A stretch of 64,000 bases of DNA from Leifsonia shinshuensis (GTDB lineage Bacteria; Actinomycetota; Actinomycetes; Actinomycetales; Microbacteriaceae), in the NCBI RefSeq assembly GCF_022606355.1, contig NZ_JAHHZQ010000003.1, positions 682,001-746,000 on the forward strand, in the 5' to 3' direction. Position 1 is the first letter of the stretch, and each line of letters begins with the position of its first letter. The translations under genes and the position numbers were made by a program. The notes under the pieces were generated by a model. It was not told the origin of the DNA, made no database searches, and saw only the letters and a program-made list of their open reading frames with translations. This document shows, in pieces, positions 57,206 to 64,000 of this stretch.

Positions 57206-59095
57206 GTGACGCTCACACCACCTCCGACATCCCCCACAGCCACCGCCCGCCCCGCACTGTTGCGCCGCGACGGGGTCTGGGTCATCATCGCGCTGGCGCT
57301 CTGCCTGATCTCCGCGGTCGGCGCCTTCTTCGTCCAGACGAACGGCGCCACGGTCGCGGTGAAGGATCTGCGGTGGGAGACCGCGTCCGGCATCGAGATG
57401 AGCGCCCTGCTCTACAAGCCCGACTCGGCCACCGCCACCGCCAAGGCGCCGGCGGTCGTGGTCAGCCACGGCTGGTGGAACAACCGCGAGATGCAGGACG
57501 CCAACTACGTCGAGCTCGCCAAGCGCGGCTACGTCGTCGTCTCGATCGACATGTACGGCCACGGCGACTCCGGTCCGCTTCCCCTCGGTAAGGAGGCCGA
57601 CGCCGGGACGGGCATGTACGACGCCGTCAAGCTCGTCGCCCAGCTGCCCTACGTCGACCACAGCAGGATCGGCGTCACCGGCCACTCGAACGGCGCCAGG
57701 GCGGCCAACTTCTCCCTGATGATCGACAACACCGCGAAGTCTCCGCTCATCGCCGCGGCCCTCCTGGTCGACAACGAAGGCTTCTACACCGACCTGAAGG
57801 ACCCGAAGAAGTACGTCAACAACTACGGCTCGCGCGACGTCGGGATCGTCGCGGACCAGTACGACGAGTTCTTCTTCCGCAGCTACGACGCCACCGGTAG
57901 GGAGCTCACCCCGCCGCGCGAGTTCATCCACACGCCCAACGCCCAGTCGTTCCTGGAGTTCGGGAGGAACCCCTCCGGAGCGCAGCGCACCGCCGCGACC
58001 TACTACACCTCGACCGTCGACGGGCGCGACGCCTTCCGGGTGATCTACACGCCCGCCCAGACGCACCCCTGGGGTCCCTTCTCGAAGCAGACCACCGAGT
58101 ACACGATCGACTTCTTCCAGCGGGCGTTCGGAGCGCCCGACCCCATCGCGGCCGGGTCGCAGACCTGGCAGTGGAAGGAGCTCTTCAACGCCGTCGGCCT
58201 CGTCGGCTTCGGGATCTTCCTGGTCGCGTTCGCCAAGCTCCTCCTCGCCACGCGCCCCTTCGCCGCCCTGCGCGCGACCGGTCCACTCGAGCTCAGGGCG
58301 AACACCCGCCGCGGGCTGTTCTGGTTCTGGGGCGCGCTCGTCGTGTCGGCCCTGTTCTCCGCGTGGAGCTACATCGCCCTCAGCCAGTGGAGCGCGATCC
58401 AGGGCGTCGTCTTCAACGCGGTGCCCACCTGGATCCCGCAGGGCGCGCCGTTCTTCATCGGGCTGTGGTCGGCGATCAACGGTGTGTTCGCCATCATCGT
58501 CATGACCGTCTCGTATCTGCTGTTCGGCCGCAAGAACGGGCAGGACCTGCGTGCGGTGGGGATCCTCCCCGGCTGGCGACGCTTCTTCCACGGGATCGGG
58601 CTGGGCGCCGTCGTGGTGATCGCGGCGTTCTCCATCGTCTTCGTCGTCGACTACTTCTTCACGACCGACTTCCGGCTCTGGGTGCTCGCGGTCAAGGCGT
58701 TCACCCCCGACAAGATCGGCATCGCGCTGCTCTACCTGCCGCTGTTCCTGATCTACTTCTTCGCGAACTCGGTGGCGATCAACGGCTTCAACCGCTTCAC
58801 CATCCGCGAGAAGGAGTGGGTCAACACGGCACTGCTCGCCGTGTTCAACGCGCTCGCCCCGGCGATCCTCGTCCTCGTGCAGTACTGGACCTTCTTCGCG
58901 ACCGGTGACCTGATCCCCGGTTTCGGCGGCATCTTCAGCATCTGGCTCTTCCCGGTCATCGTGATCCTCGCCGCCGCCGCGGTGATCACGAGGAAGATCT
59001 ACCGGGCGACCAACAACCCGTACATCGGCGGCTTCATCATGGCGGCGACCGTCACCATGATCTCCGTCAGCAACACCCTGACAGTGGCCAGCTAG
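57206..59095 (+). CDS. membrane-embedded alpha/beta hydrolase
   Basis: The 629-residue protein has a membrane segment at residues 24-46, an alpha/beta hydrolase domain at about 55-335 (VVSHGWWNNREM; SIDMYGHGDSGP; nucleophile Ser161 in VTGHSNGARAAN; late His in YTPAQTHPWGPF), and then eight or so membrane segments to the C-terminus. The topology places the hydrolase domain outside the membrane if the N-terminus is inside. GTG 57206 follows AGAAAGAAG. No function is known to me for this architecture; lipid or peptide hydrolysis at the membrane is possible. A TetR gene is divergent. Confidence 0.85.
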   Translation: MTLTPPPTSPTATARPALLRRDGVWVIIALALCLISAVGAFFVQTNGATVAVKDLRWETASGIEMSALLYKPDSATATAKAPAVVVSHGWWNNREMQDANYVELAKRGYVVVSIDMYGHGDSGPLPLGKEADAGTGMYDAVKLVAQLPYVDHSRIGVTGHSNGARAANFSLMIDNTAKSPLIAAALLVDNEGFYTDLKDPKKYVNNYGSRDVGIVADQYDEFFFRSYDATGRELTPPREFIHTPNAQSFLEFGRNPSGAQRTAATYYTSTVDGRDAFRVIYTPAQTHPWGPFSKQTTEYTIDFFQRAFGAPDPIAAGSQTWQWKELFNAVGLVGFGIFLVAFAKLLLATRPFAALRATGPLELRANTRRGLFWFWGALVVSALFSAWSYIALSQWSAIQGVVFNAVPTWIPQGAPFFIGLWSAINGVFAIIVMTVSYLLFGRKNGQDLRAVGILPGWRRFFHGIGLGAVVVIAAFSIVFVVDYFFTTDFRLWVLAVKAFTPDKIGIALLYLPLFLIYFFANSVAINGFNRFTIREKEWVNTALLAVFNALAPAILVLVQYWTFFATGDLIPGFGGIFSIWLFPVIVILAAAAVITRKIYRATNNPYIGGFIMAATVTMISVSNTLTVAS

Positions 59096-59116
59096 TCCGC
59101 GAGCCCCGCCTCAGCC

Positions 59117-59152
59117 GAAGCGGCGCCGGATGACCTCATCCGGCGCCGCTTC
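59117..59152 (+). terminator. strong terminator hairpin after the hydrolase gene
   Basis: GAAGCGGCGCCGGATGA (59117-59133) and its exact complement (59136-59152) form a perfect 17 bp stem with a 2 nt loop, 21 nt after the stop codon. It is followed by CGTCTTCG, with little T enrichment. Confidence 0.8.
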
Positions 59153-59190
59153 CGTCTTCGCCCCCTGCACCGAGGCGTAGACTGCCGTCC

Positions 59191-59265
59191 GTGGATCAGT
59201 TCGTCTCAGCCCCGCGATCGGGGCGTCTGGAGGTCGTCGGCGTCATCATCGCCGGCGCGAGATAG
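59191..59265 (+). CDS. 24-residue leader peptide before the FBP-domain gene
   Basis: GTG 59191 is 7 nt after TAGACT (59178-59183), matching the leaderless promoters of this window. The frame encodes MDQFVSAPRSGRLEVVGVII followed by AGAR and a TAG stop. The 9 nt around the stop and just after it (59265-59273, GTCCTGTCT) are exactly complementary to 59351-59359 (AGACAGGAC), next to the start of the FBP-domain gene. The design is that of a translation-attenuation leader: ribosome stalling on the peptide would keep the first segment from pairing with the ribosome-binding region. Expression is not shown. Confidence 0.5.
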   Translation: MDQFVSAPRSGRLEVVGVIIAGAR

Positions 59266-59359
59266 TCCTGTCTCCCCTCTCGTGATCCCGCGCTCCGCGC
59301 ATCCTTCCGGGCCGTTCGTCGTGCCCGCGCGCCCTGCGCACCCTTCAGACAGACAGGAC
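59265..59359 (+). promoter_or_regulatory. candidate attenuator pairing before the FBP-domain gene
   Basis: GTCCTGTCT (59265-59273) and AGACAGGAC (59351-59359) are exact complements 77 nt apart. The right arm covers the purine-rich AGGAC 9-13 nt before ATG 59368, the only plausible ribosome-binding site. Pairing would hide it. Confidence 0.5.
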
Positions 59360-59367
59360 ATCCACCC

Positions 59368-59853
59368 ATGCTTCCCCTCACCGACCCGCAGCTCCGCTCC
59401 TCCTTCGTGAACGCCTCCCAGCGCGAGCGCAAGGAGCTCACCCTCCCCGACCTGGACGCCGTCCGCTGGGACGACATCGACTACCTCGGCTGGCGCGACC
59501 GCAAGAACCCGAACCTCGGTTACGTCGTCGTGGAGGTCGACGGCGGACCCGTGGGCGTCCTCCTGCGCACGGCGGAGGGCGGCGTCCGCAGCCGGCCGCA
59601 GTGCTCGTGGTGCGAAGACGTCCACCTTCCCAACGAGGTCGTCTTCTTCATCGCCAAGCGCGCCGGAGCGGCCGGCCGCAAGGGCGACACGCTCGGCACG
59701 CTCGTCTGCGCGGAGTTCCAGTGCTCGGCCAACGTGCGCAAGCGGCCACCGCTCGCCTACGTCGGATTCGACGTGGAGGCCGCACGCCTGCAGCGGATCG
59801 AGGCGTTGCGAGAGCACGTCGGCATGTTCGTGCGGAGGGTGACGGCGGCCTAG
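59368..59853 (+). CDS. FBP-domain protein (EF-G-binding, FusB-like zinc finger)
   Basis: The 161-residue protein has an N-terminal helical half and a C-terminal treble-clef zinc domain with Cys79 and Cys82 (RPQCSWCEDVHLP) and Cys114 and Cys119 (TLVCAEFQCSANVRK). This is the FBP/FusB C-terminal fold, whose characterised members bind elongation factor G and rescue it from fusidic acid on the ribosome. It is shorter than FusB (213 residues) but keeps the zinc ligands. Behind a leader peptide with a sequestering hairpin, it may be induced by translation inhibitors; resistance is an inference. Confidence 0.82.
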   Translation: MLPLTDPQLRSSFVNASQRERKELTLPDLDAVRWDDIDYLGWRDRKNPNLGYVVVEVDGGPVGVLLRTAEGGVRSRPQCSWCEDVHLPNEVVFFIAKRAGAAGRKGDTLGTLVCAEFQCSANVRKRPPLAYVGFDVEAARLQRIEALREHVGMFVRRVTAA

Positions 59854-59896
59854 AGGAGGGCCGTACCAGGGCCGGTCGCCGAGCCGGCCGAGGGCC

Positions 59897-60035
59897 TCAG
59901 CGCGCAGCCCCGCGCAGGGTCCCCTCGGTCCGCTCGACGGCCGGGTCGCGCACGGCGCACACGATGTGGCGGTCGCCCGTCTTCCAGGACTCCTCCGCAG
60001 GAAAGTAGAGATTCAGGTTCAGCTTCGAGGCCTCG
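59897..60035 (-). pseudogene. out-of-frame 3' part of the septum-formation-type protein
   Basis: In the next frame over, EASKLNLNLYFPAEESWKTG is followed by DRHIVCAVRDPAVERTEG and a stop at 59897. This is the normal end of a septum-formation domain and directly continues the protein cut short at 60019. One base appears to be missing in the GGCCTCGCGGCG stretch at about 60028-60040: with an extra G the sequence would read through as GIAAEASKLNL. Confidence 0.75.
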
Positions 60036-60894
60036 CGGCGATTCCGAGGAATTCGGCCATCGGGCCGGAACACTGCACGGTCGCCAGTCTGCTGACCTCC
60101 TCCTCGCCCGGATACGCCGCCGGCACGGCCTCCCCGGTGAGCTCGCCGACGTAGAAGACCTCTGCGCGATGGGGTTCGTCGCACGGCACGATGATCGGGG
60201 TCTTGCCGTAGTCGATCACCGCGTCCTGCCGCACGTCCTCATCCAGACACTCGCCGACGACGGGAGCCTGCGCCGTGGCGGCCGCCGGGCTCGGGCGGCC
60301 GCCGATCAGACCGACGGCCGCGATCACGACGACGACCGCTCCGGCCGCCACGAACGGCCACACGAGTAGCAGCAGCCGCTGCCCGACCCGGAGCTGGGTG
60401 AGGTGGCGCGCGAGGGTCGGGATCGTGCCGATGGCACCGAGGAGCAGACCGATCCCGATGTTCCAGAACAGCGCCTGGCGCATCGACGGCGAGGTGAGGT
60501 ATCCGTCGCCGAACGACCTCCAGAACCCGGGGTCCGCCAGCACGGCGACGCCTGCGTCCGAGCCGCTGTAGCCGCGCACGGCGGCAGCGGTGTGCCCGAC
60601 GACCACGCCGGCGATGACCGTGCCCACCACCACGATCGAGACCGCGACTCCGCCTCGGGTCGACACCGGCCCGCCCGAGCCGTAGCGGAAGAGCAGACAG
60701 GCCAGGATCCCGACGCCGAACGGGATCACAGAGCTCATCCACCCGAGCTGCGAGAGGAGCAGCCAGGCGCCGACGCCCAGCGGGACGACGAGGAGCGACA
60801 GTGCGAGGCCGCGCCCGAAGGTCCCGCCTGCCGCGTGCGCCTGTCTCGTCCTCTCGTCCCACCCGTCGGGTCGCCAGTCGCGTGGTCCACTCAT
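60019..60894 (-). CDS. membrane protein with septum-formation-type domain, frameshifted
   Basis: The frame encodes 291 residues. A short N-terminal cytoplasmic part (beginning MSGPRDWRPDGWDER) is followed by about five membrane segments. Then comes an extracellular domain of the septum-formation/DUF4190 type (VGECLDEDVRQDAVIDYGK, then VPCDEPHRAEVFYVGE, with paired Cys), ending abruptly at GIAARPRS. The domain normally continues for another 40 residues, and those are found in the other frame down to 59897. ATG 60894 is taken over the in-frame 60984. The product would lose a conserved Cys (in HIVCAV) and probably misfold unless the frameshift is an assembly error. Confidence 0.78.
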   Translation of the reverse strand: MSGPRDWRPDGWDERTRQAHAAGGTFGRGLALSLLVVPLGVGAWLLLSQLGWMSSVIPFGVGILACLLFRYGSGGPVSTRGGVAVSIVVVGTVIAGVVVGHTAAAVRGYSGSDAGVAVLADPGFWRSFGDGYLTSPSMRQALFWNIGIGLLLGAIGTIPTLARHLTQLRVGQRLLLLVWPFVAAGAVVVVIAAVGLIGGRPSPAAATAQAPVVGECLDEDVRQDAVIDYGKTPIIVPCDEPHRAEVFYVGELTGEAVPAAYPGEEEVSRLATVQCSGPMAEFLGIAARPRS

Positions 60895-61046
60895 GGAGTC
60901 AGGACTATGCGCGGGGCGTGAACGTCCGGTGTCCCCCGGCTGCACAGGCTGCCAACCGGGCGGGGTGGAGCAAGCGGAGGACATCGGCGGCGAACGGAGG
61001 AGATCGGCCCGTGATGAGGCGCGATCTCCTCCGTTGCCGACAGGCG

Positions 61047-62015
61047 TCAGCGGACGGGGGACGCCGTTCTGCCGAGGATGCGCTCGAGCAGCTGCGGGGC
61101 GAGCGGCTCGGCCACCTCCAGGACGACCCGCACCGTCGCACCCTCCCGGTCGACGGGGCCGAGCCGCTGACCGCGCAGGTCGCAGACGGTCTGGCCGCGG
61201 CCGGGTCCGTCGGTGGTGTCCACCTCGACGGGCACGGCGGGCGCCACGGTCGCGACCGCGCCCCCGACCGCGAGAGCCGCGGCCAGCGGGTCGTGCAGCG
61301 CTGAGCTGCGCCGGCCGTAGACGTCGACGTAGAAGTCGAAGTAGTGGTCCAGCATGCCGCCCACCGCCACCGCGAGCGGATCGCCGGAGGCGACGAGGGC
61401 ATCCCGGTGCTCCTCCTCGAAGGTCTGCTCCATGGTGGCGTCCAGCGGCACGAGCACGACCCGCCAGCCGGCGGCGACGTGCAGGGCCGCCGCCTCCGGG
61501 TCGTTGCCGATGTTCGCCTCGGCGACCGGGGTGATGTTTCCGGGCACCAGGGCCGCCCCGCCCATCGTCGTCACGGCCGCGATGCGCCCGGGCAGCGACG
61601 GATCGCGCTGGAGGGCGATCCCGAGGTTGGTGAGCGGGCCGACCGTCAGCACCTCGAGCTCGCCCGCGTACTCGTGGGAGAGGCGGATGAGCATGTCGGC
61701 GGCGTCCTCGGCGACCGGACGGACGTCGGTCGCCGGAAGGGCGATGCCGCCGAGGCCGTTCTCACCGTGCACGTGCGGCGCTCCCCCGTGGAACGGGTGC
61801 GCGAGGTGGTCGTGCGCGCCGACCGCGACCGGGATGTCGGTGCGGCCGGCGAGCGCCAGCAGGCCGATGGTGTTGTCGGCGGCCGTGGCGGAGCTCACGT
61901 TGCCGCTGACGGTGCCGATTCCGACCAGGTCGACCTCCGGCGAGGAGAGCAGGTAGGCGAGGGCGACGGAGTCGTCGATGCCGGTGTCGCAGTCGAAGTA
62001 GAGGGGGCGGGCCAT
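61047..62015 (-). CDS. nucleoside hydrolase (inosine/uridine type)
   Basis: The 322-residue enzyme has the N-terminal calcium and ribose-binding motif DCDTGIDDSVAL, GTVSGNVSSATAADNT, a central EVLTVGPLTNLGIALQ and MGGAALVPGNITPVAEANIGND, and the late DPLAAALAVGG Asp ligand. It hydrolyses nucleosides to base and ribose in the cytoplasm. AGGAAAGG precedes the ATG. It lies 24 nt downstream of an MFS transporter gene on the same strand, which likely imports the substrate. A divergent GntR/HutC gene is the probable regulator. Confidence 0.92.
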   Translation of the reverse strand: MARPLYFDCDTGIDDSVALAYLLSSPEVDLVGIGTVSGNVSSATAADNTIGLLALAGRTDIPVAVGAHDHLAHPFHGGAPHVHGENGLGGIALPATDVRPVAEDAADMLIRLSHEYAGELEVLTVGPLTNLGIALQRDPSLPGRIAAVTTMGGAALVPGNITPVAEANIGNDPEAAALHVAAGWRVVLVPLDATMEQTFEEEHRDALVASGDPLAVAVGGMLDHYFDFYVDVYGRRSSALHDPLAAALAVGGAVATVAPAVPVEVDTTDGPGRGQTVCDLRGQRLGPVDREGATVRVVLEVAEPLAPQLLERILGRTASPVR

Positions 62016-62039
62016 GGTGTTTCCTTTCCTGGGGGCGCG

Positions 62040-63440
62040 TCAGGAGCGGCGCGGGACGATGAGGAGGCTCGCCAGCAGGGCGAGCACGGTGATGCAGACC
62101 GAGATCCACAGGGCGACGGAGTACCCGCCCGCCGTGCCGGCCGCTGCGAACGGGGCGACGATCCCGATGCCGAGGCTGGCACCGATGCCGAAGGCGGCAC
62201 CGTTGAGCCCGGGGAGGGCGGCGGGAGCCTCGGCCGGCGACTGCACGACGCCGAGCCCGTTGATCGTGGTCAGGACGAGTCCGTTGTACGTCACACCGAG
62301 CAGGGCGATCATAGCGAACACCGTCCAGAGGTTCTGCGGCAGCAGGGCGATCACGACGAGCGCCAGGATGCACAGCACCATGCCGACGCGCAGCACGGGG
62401 ATCCAGCCCCGGCGGCCGGCGAGCCAGCCCGACAGCGGTGCGGACACCACGCCGATCAGTGCGGGCGGGGCGAGGAACAGCAGCGCCCCCGTGGCCGCGT
62501 CGAGTCCGAAGCCGTGCTTCGCGTCCTGGCTGAGCAGGACGACGGTGAAGTTGATGACGGCGAAGACGCCGGACAGCGTCAGGACCGTGGTCGCCAGCAC
62601 CGGCCACACCTGCCGCGAGCGCAGGTGCTCGATGGCGATGAGCGGCGTCAGCCGGCGCTTCTCGATGAGCCAGAACGCGATCACGAACACGATGCTGCCC
62701 GCGAGGTAGCCGAGGGTCACCGGCGCCAGCCAGCCGGCGGAGGAGCCGTTGGACACGAAGTAGGTGATGGTGATGAGGGCCAGTGAGAGCGCGGCGGCGC
62801 CCCACCAGTCCATGCGCCCCGCCGACACCGCGCGCGCGGTCTTCGGCACCACCAGTTGCACGCAGAGCAGGGCGACCAGTCCGACGAGGAAGATCACGAC
62901 GAAGATCGAGCGGTAGCCGAACGTGTCGGCGAGGAGGCCGCCGAGGTAGCCGTCGACACCGCCGACGCCCCCGTTGACCGCGGTGATGACGCCCAGCGTC
63001 GTCCCGAACACCTTGGCGGTCATCGACTCGCTGAGGATGACGTACGACAGCTGGAAGGCGGCGCTCGACGCGCCCTGCAGCACCCGGCCGACGAGCAGCC
63101 AGGTGAGGTTCGGCGCGAACAGGCAGACCAGCGTGCCGACCGACAGCAGCGCGAGGACGATGAGGAGGGCGCGCTTGCGGCCGATGAAGTCGCTCCAGCG
63201 CGAGAGCACGACTCCCCCGACCGCTCCGGCGAGGAAGAACAGCGAAGAGACCTGCGACACGGCTCCGACGTTCTCGCCGAGCGAGCGGGCGATGTCGGGC
63301 AGGGCCGGCGTGATCATGCTGGCGTTGAGCTGATACGAGAGCACGCCGAGGATGAGCGTCGCGACGAGGCCGACGGCGCGGCCTCCTCGCAGGGTCGGAG
63401 TGACGGCGGCGTTCGCGCTGTCGACGGCTGGGATGTTCAC
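62040..63440 (-). CDS. MFS transporter of the nucleoside hydrolase operon
   Basis: The 466-residue protein has about fourteen membrane segments and the MFS loop motif SRWSDFIGRKRALLI. GRVLQGASSAAFQLSYVILS and NGGVGGVDGYLGGLLADTFG are further conserved segments. GTG 63440 follows GAAGGAG; the frame is open to 63617 with no better start. Usually annotated as drug exporter (DHA2-like), but its place directly before a nucleoside hydrolase makes nucleoside uptake at least as likely. It is divergent from the GntR/HutC gene. Confidence 0.88.
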   Translation of the reverse strand: MNIPAVDSANAAVTPTLRGGRAVGLVATLILGVLSYQLNASMITPALPDIARSLGENVGAVSQVSSLFFLAGAVGGVVLSRWSDFIGRKRALLIVLALLSVGTLVCLFAPNLTWLLVGRVLQGASSAAFQLSYVILSESMTAKVFGTTLGVITAVNGGVGGVDGYLGGLLADTFGYRSIFVVIFLVGLVALLCVQLVVPKTARAVSAGRMDWWGAAALSLALITITYFVSNGSSAGWLAPVTLGYLAGSIVFVIAFWLIEKRRLTPLIAIEHLRSRQVWPVLATTVLTLSGVFAVINFTVVLLSQDAKHGFGLDAATGALLFLAPPALIGVVSAPLSGWLAGRRGWIPVLRVGMVLCILALVVIALLPQNLWTVFAMIALLGVTYNGLVLTTINGLGVVQSPAEAPAALPGLNGAAFGIGASLGIGIVAPFAAAGTAGGYSVALWISVCITVLALLASLLIVPRRS

Positions 63441-63503
63441 GGGGAGACTCCTTCGTCTTCGGGATCGGGTTCGTCGTTGGGATCGGGACGATCGCGGTCC
63501 GAT

Positions 63504-63524
63504 GTTATACCTCTTCGGTACGAC
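63504..63524. promoter_or_regulatory. candidate GntR/HutC operator
   Basis: GTTATACC and GGTACGAC around TCTTC form an imperfect palindrome whose inner TACC/GGTA and outer GT/AC match exactly. It lies 64 nt before the MFS start and 66 nt before the GntR start, in the divergent intergenic region. Confidence 0.4.
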
Positions 63525-63589
63525 ATGTGCACTCCATCGTTCCGTGGTTGAATTGGTCGACCCTCCGACGACCGACAAGGAGCCAGCCG

Positions 63590-64000
63590 ATGCCCTCCCC
63601 GGACGACTTCTTCGCACGGCCGATCACGACCGCCGTCGGCCAGCCGCTGCGCGTCGCGGTCTACTCGCGCATCGCCGAGGGCATCCGCGACGCGGTGTTC
63701 CCGCTGGGTTCAGCGCTGCCGCGCGAGACCGAGCTCGGCGCCGCGCTGGGCGTCAGCCGAACAGTGGTGCGCGAGGCGCTCATGCTGCTCGAGGAGGACG
63801 GCCTGATCGTCACGCGCCGCGGTGTCGGCCGCTTCGTGGCGGAGGACATCCCCCGCGTCGGCCTCGAGGAGCTGCGCCCGTTCGAGCAGGCGCTCGCCGA
63901 CCAGGACGGCACGGTCACGGTGCGGCCCATCGAGTTCGTCATGCAGTCGTCGACAGACTTCACCTCCGCGCACCTGGGCATCGACGCGGAGGCGAACACC
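63590..64000 (+). CDS. GntR/HutC family regulator, 3' truncated by the window end
   Basis: The first 137 residues show a GntR winged helix (VAVYSRIAEGIRDAVFPLGS, then LPRETELGAALGVSRTVVREALMLL and EDGLIVTRRGVGRFV) and the beginning of a UTRA-like effector domain (VRPIEFVMQSSTDFTSAHLG). AAGGAG stands 9 nt before the ATG. The reading frame is open to the last base. As the neighbour of the MFS/nucleoside hydrolase operon it probably represses it in the absence of a nucleoside or base. Confidence 0.9.
   Translation, partial: MPSPDDFFARPITTAVGQPLRVAVYSRIAEGIRDAVFPLGSALPRETELGAALGVSRTVVREALMLLEEDGLIVTRRGVGRFVAEDIPRVGLEELRPFEQALADQDGTVTVRPIEFVMQSSTDFTSAHLGIDAEANT

Noticed and set aside
60019-60045. 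Programmed ribosomal frameshifting in the septum-formation-type gene
   Set aside because: No slippery heptamer or downstream pseudoknot candidate is evident near GCCGCGAGG, so a simple one-base loss is the better reading.

Overview
The window is a 64 kb stretch of very GC-rich chromosome. Third codon positions are dominated by G and C, GTG starts are common, neighbouring genes are often joined by 1 or 4 nt overlaps, and several genes have a TANNNT hexamer 6-8 nt before the start codon, as expected for leaderless mRNAs. Gene content (bacterial Pnkp/Hen1, PTPS-like cluster, DUF916/WxL-like surface proteins, GH35 and GH51 sugar loci with LacI regulators) points to an actinobacterium, most likely of the Microbacteriaceae (Leifsonia-like). 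That placement is an inference from gene content; no rRNA or tRNA gene is present. I found no insertion sequence, integrase, phage module, CRISPR array or replication origin.

Layout. 1-2.5 kb: end of an NAD-dependent epimerase gene and a two-gene ABC-2 exporter. 2.6-8.8 kb: LacI regulator divergent from a sugar ABC importer (binding protein, two permeases) and a GH35 beta-galactosidase. 8.8-11.7 kb: MarR regulator, MATE efflux pump and two small genes separated by palindromic repeats. 12-15.5 kb: secreted YncE-like/phosphoesterase protein and a PEBP protein. 15.6-23.4 kb: CDP-alcohol phosphatidyltransferase divergent from a seven-gene, translationally coupled operon (MDR dehydrogenase, degenerate PTPS fold, GT4, methyltransferase, LPG-synthase-type membrane protein, RibD-type reductase, membrane sulfatase), the best candidate for an undescribed pathway. 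23.5-32.2 kb: MFS transporter, a DUF433/PIN-like toxin-antitoxin pair, alpha/beta hydrolase, GNAT, YCII, RibD-like reductase, HxlR, VOC and thioesterase genes. 32.2-36.2 kb: Pnkp and Hen1 RNA repair pair. 36.4-40.3 kb: secreted protein, GT-C-like protein with GT2 polyprenol-phosphate glycosyltransferase, SDR. 40.4-44.1 kb: two-component system divergent from an HrtBA-like ABC exporter. 44.1-49.4 kb: DUF916 protein, metallophosphatase with a WxL-like tail, HupE/UreJ-2 protein and a lipoprotein. 49.4-52.5 kb: two GNATs, a Doc toxin-antitoxin pair, aquaporin, VOC. 52.6-56.7 kb: WYL regulator, GH51 arabinofuranosidase, its LacI regulator, TetR. 57.2-64 kb: membrane-embedded hydrolase, FBP-domain (EF-G-binding type) gene behind a probable leader peptide, a frameshifted septum-formation-type membrane protein, nucleoside hydrolase with MFS transporter, and a truncated GntR/HutC regulator.

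Regulatory signals are unusually readable. Matching operator palindromes flank both LacI genes. A palindrome overlaps the TetR promoter, and the MarR start overlaps a consensus promoter and repeats. Perfect hairpins sit between cistrons of the sugar importer and of the WxL/DUF916 pair. A family of four related palindromes is found mostly between convergent genes.
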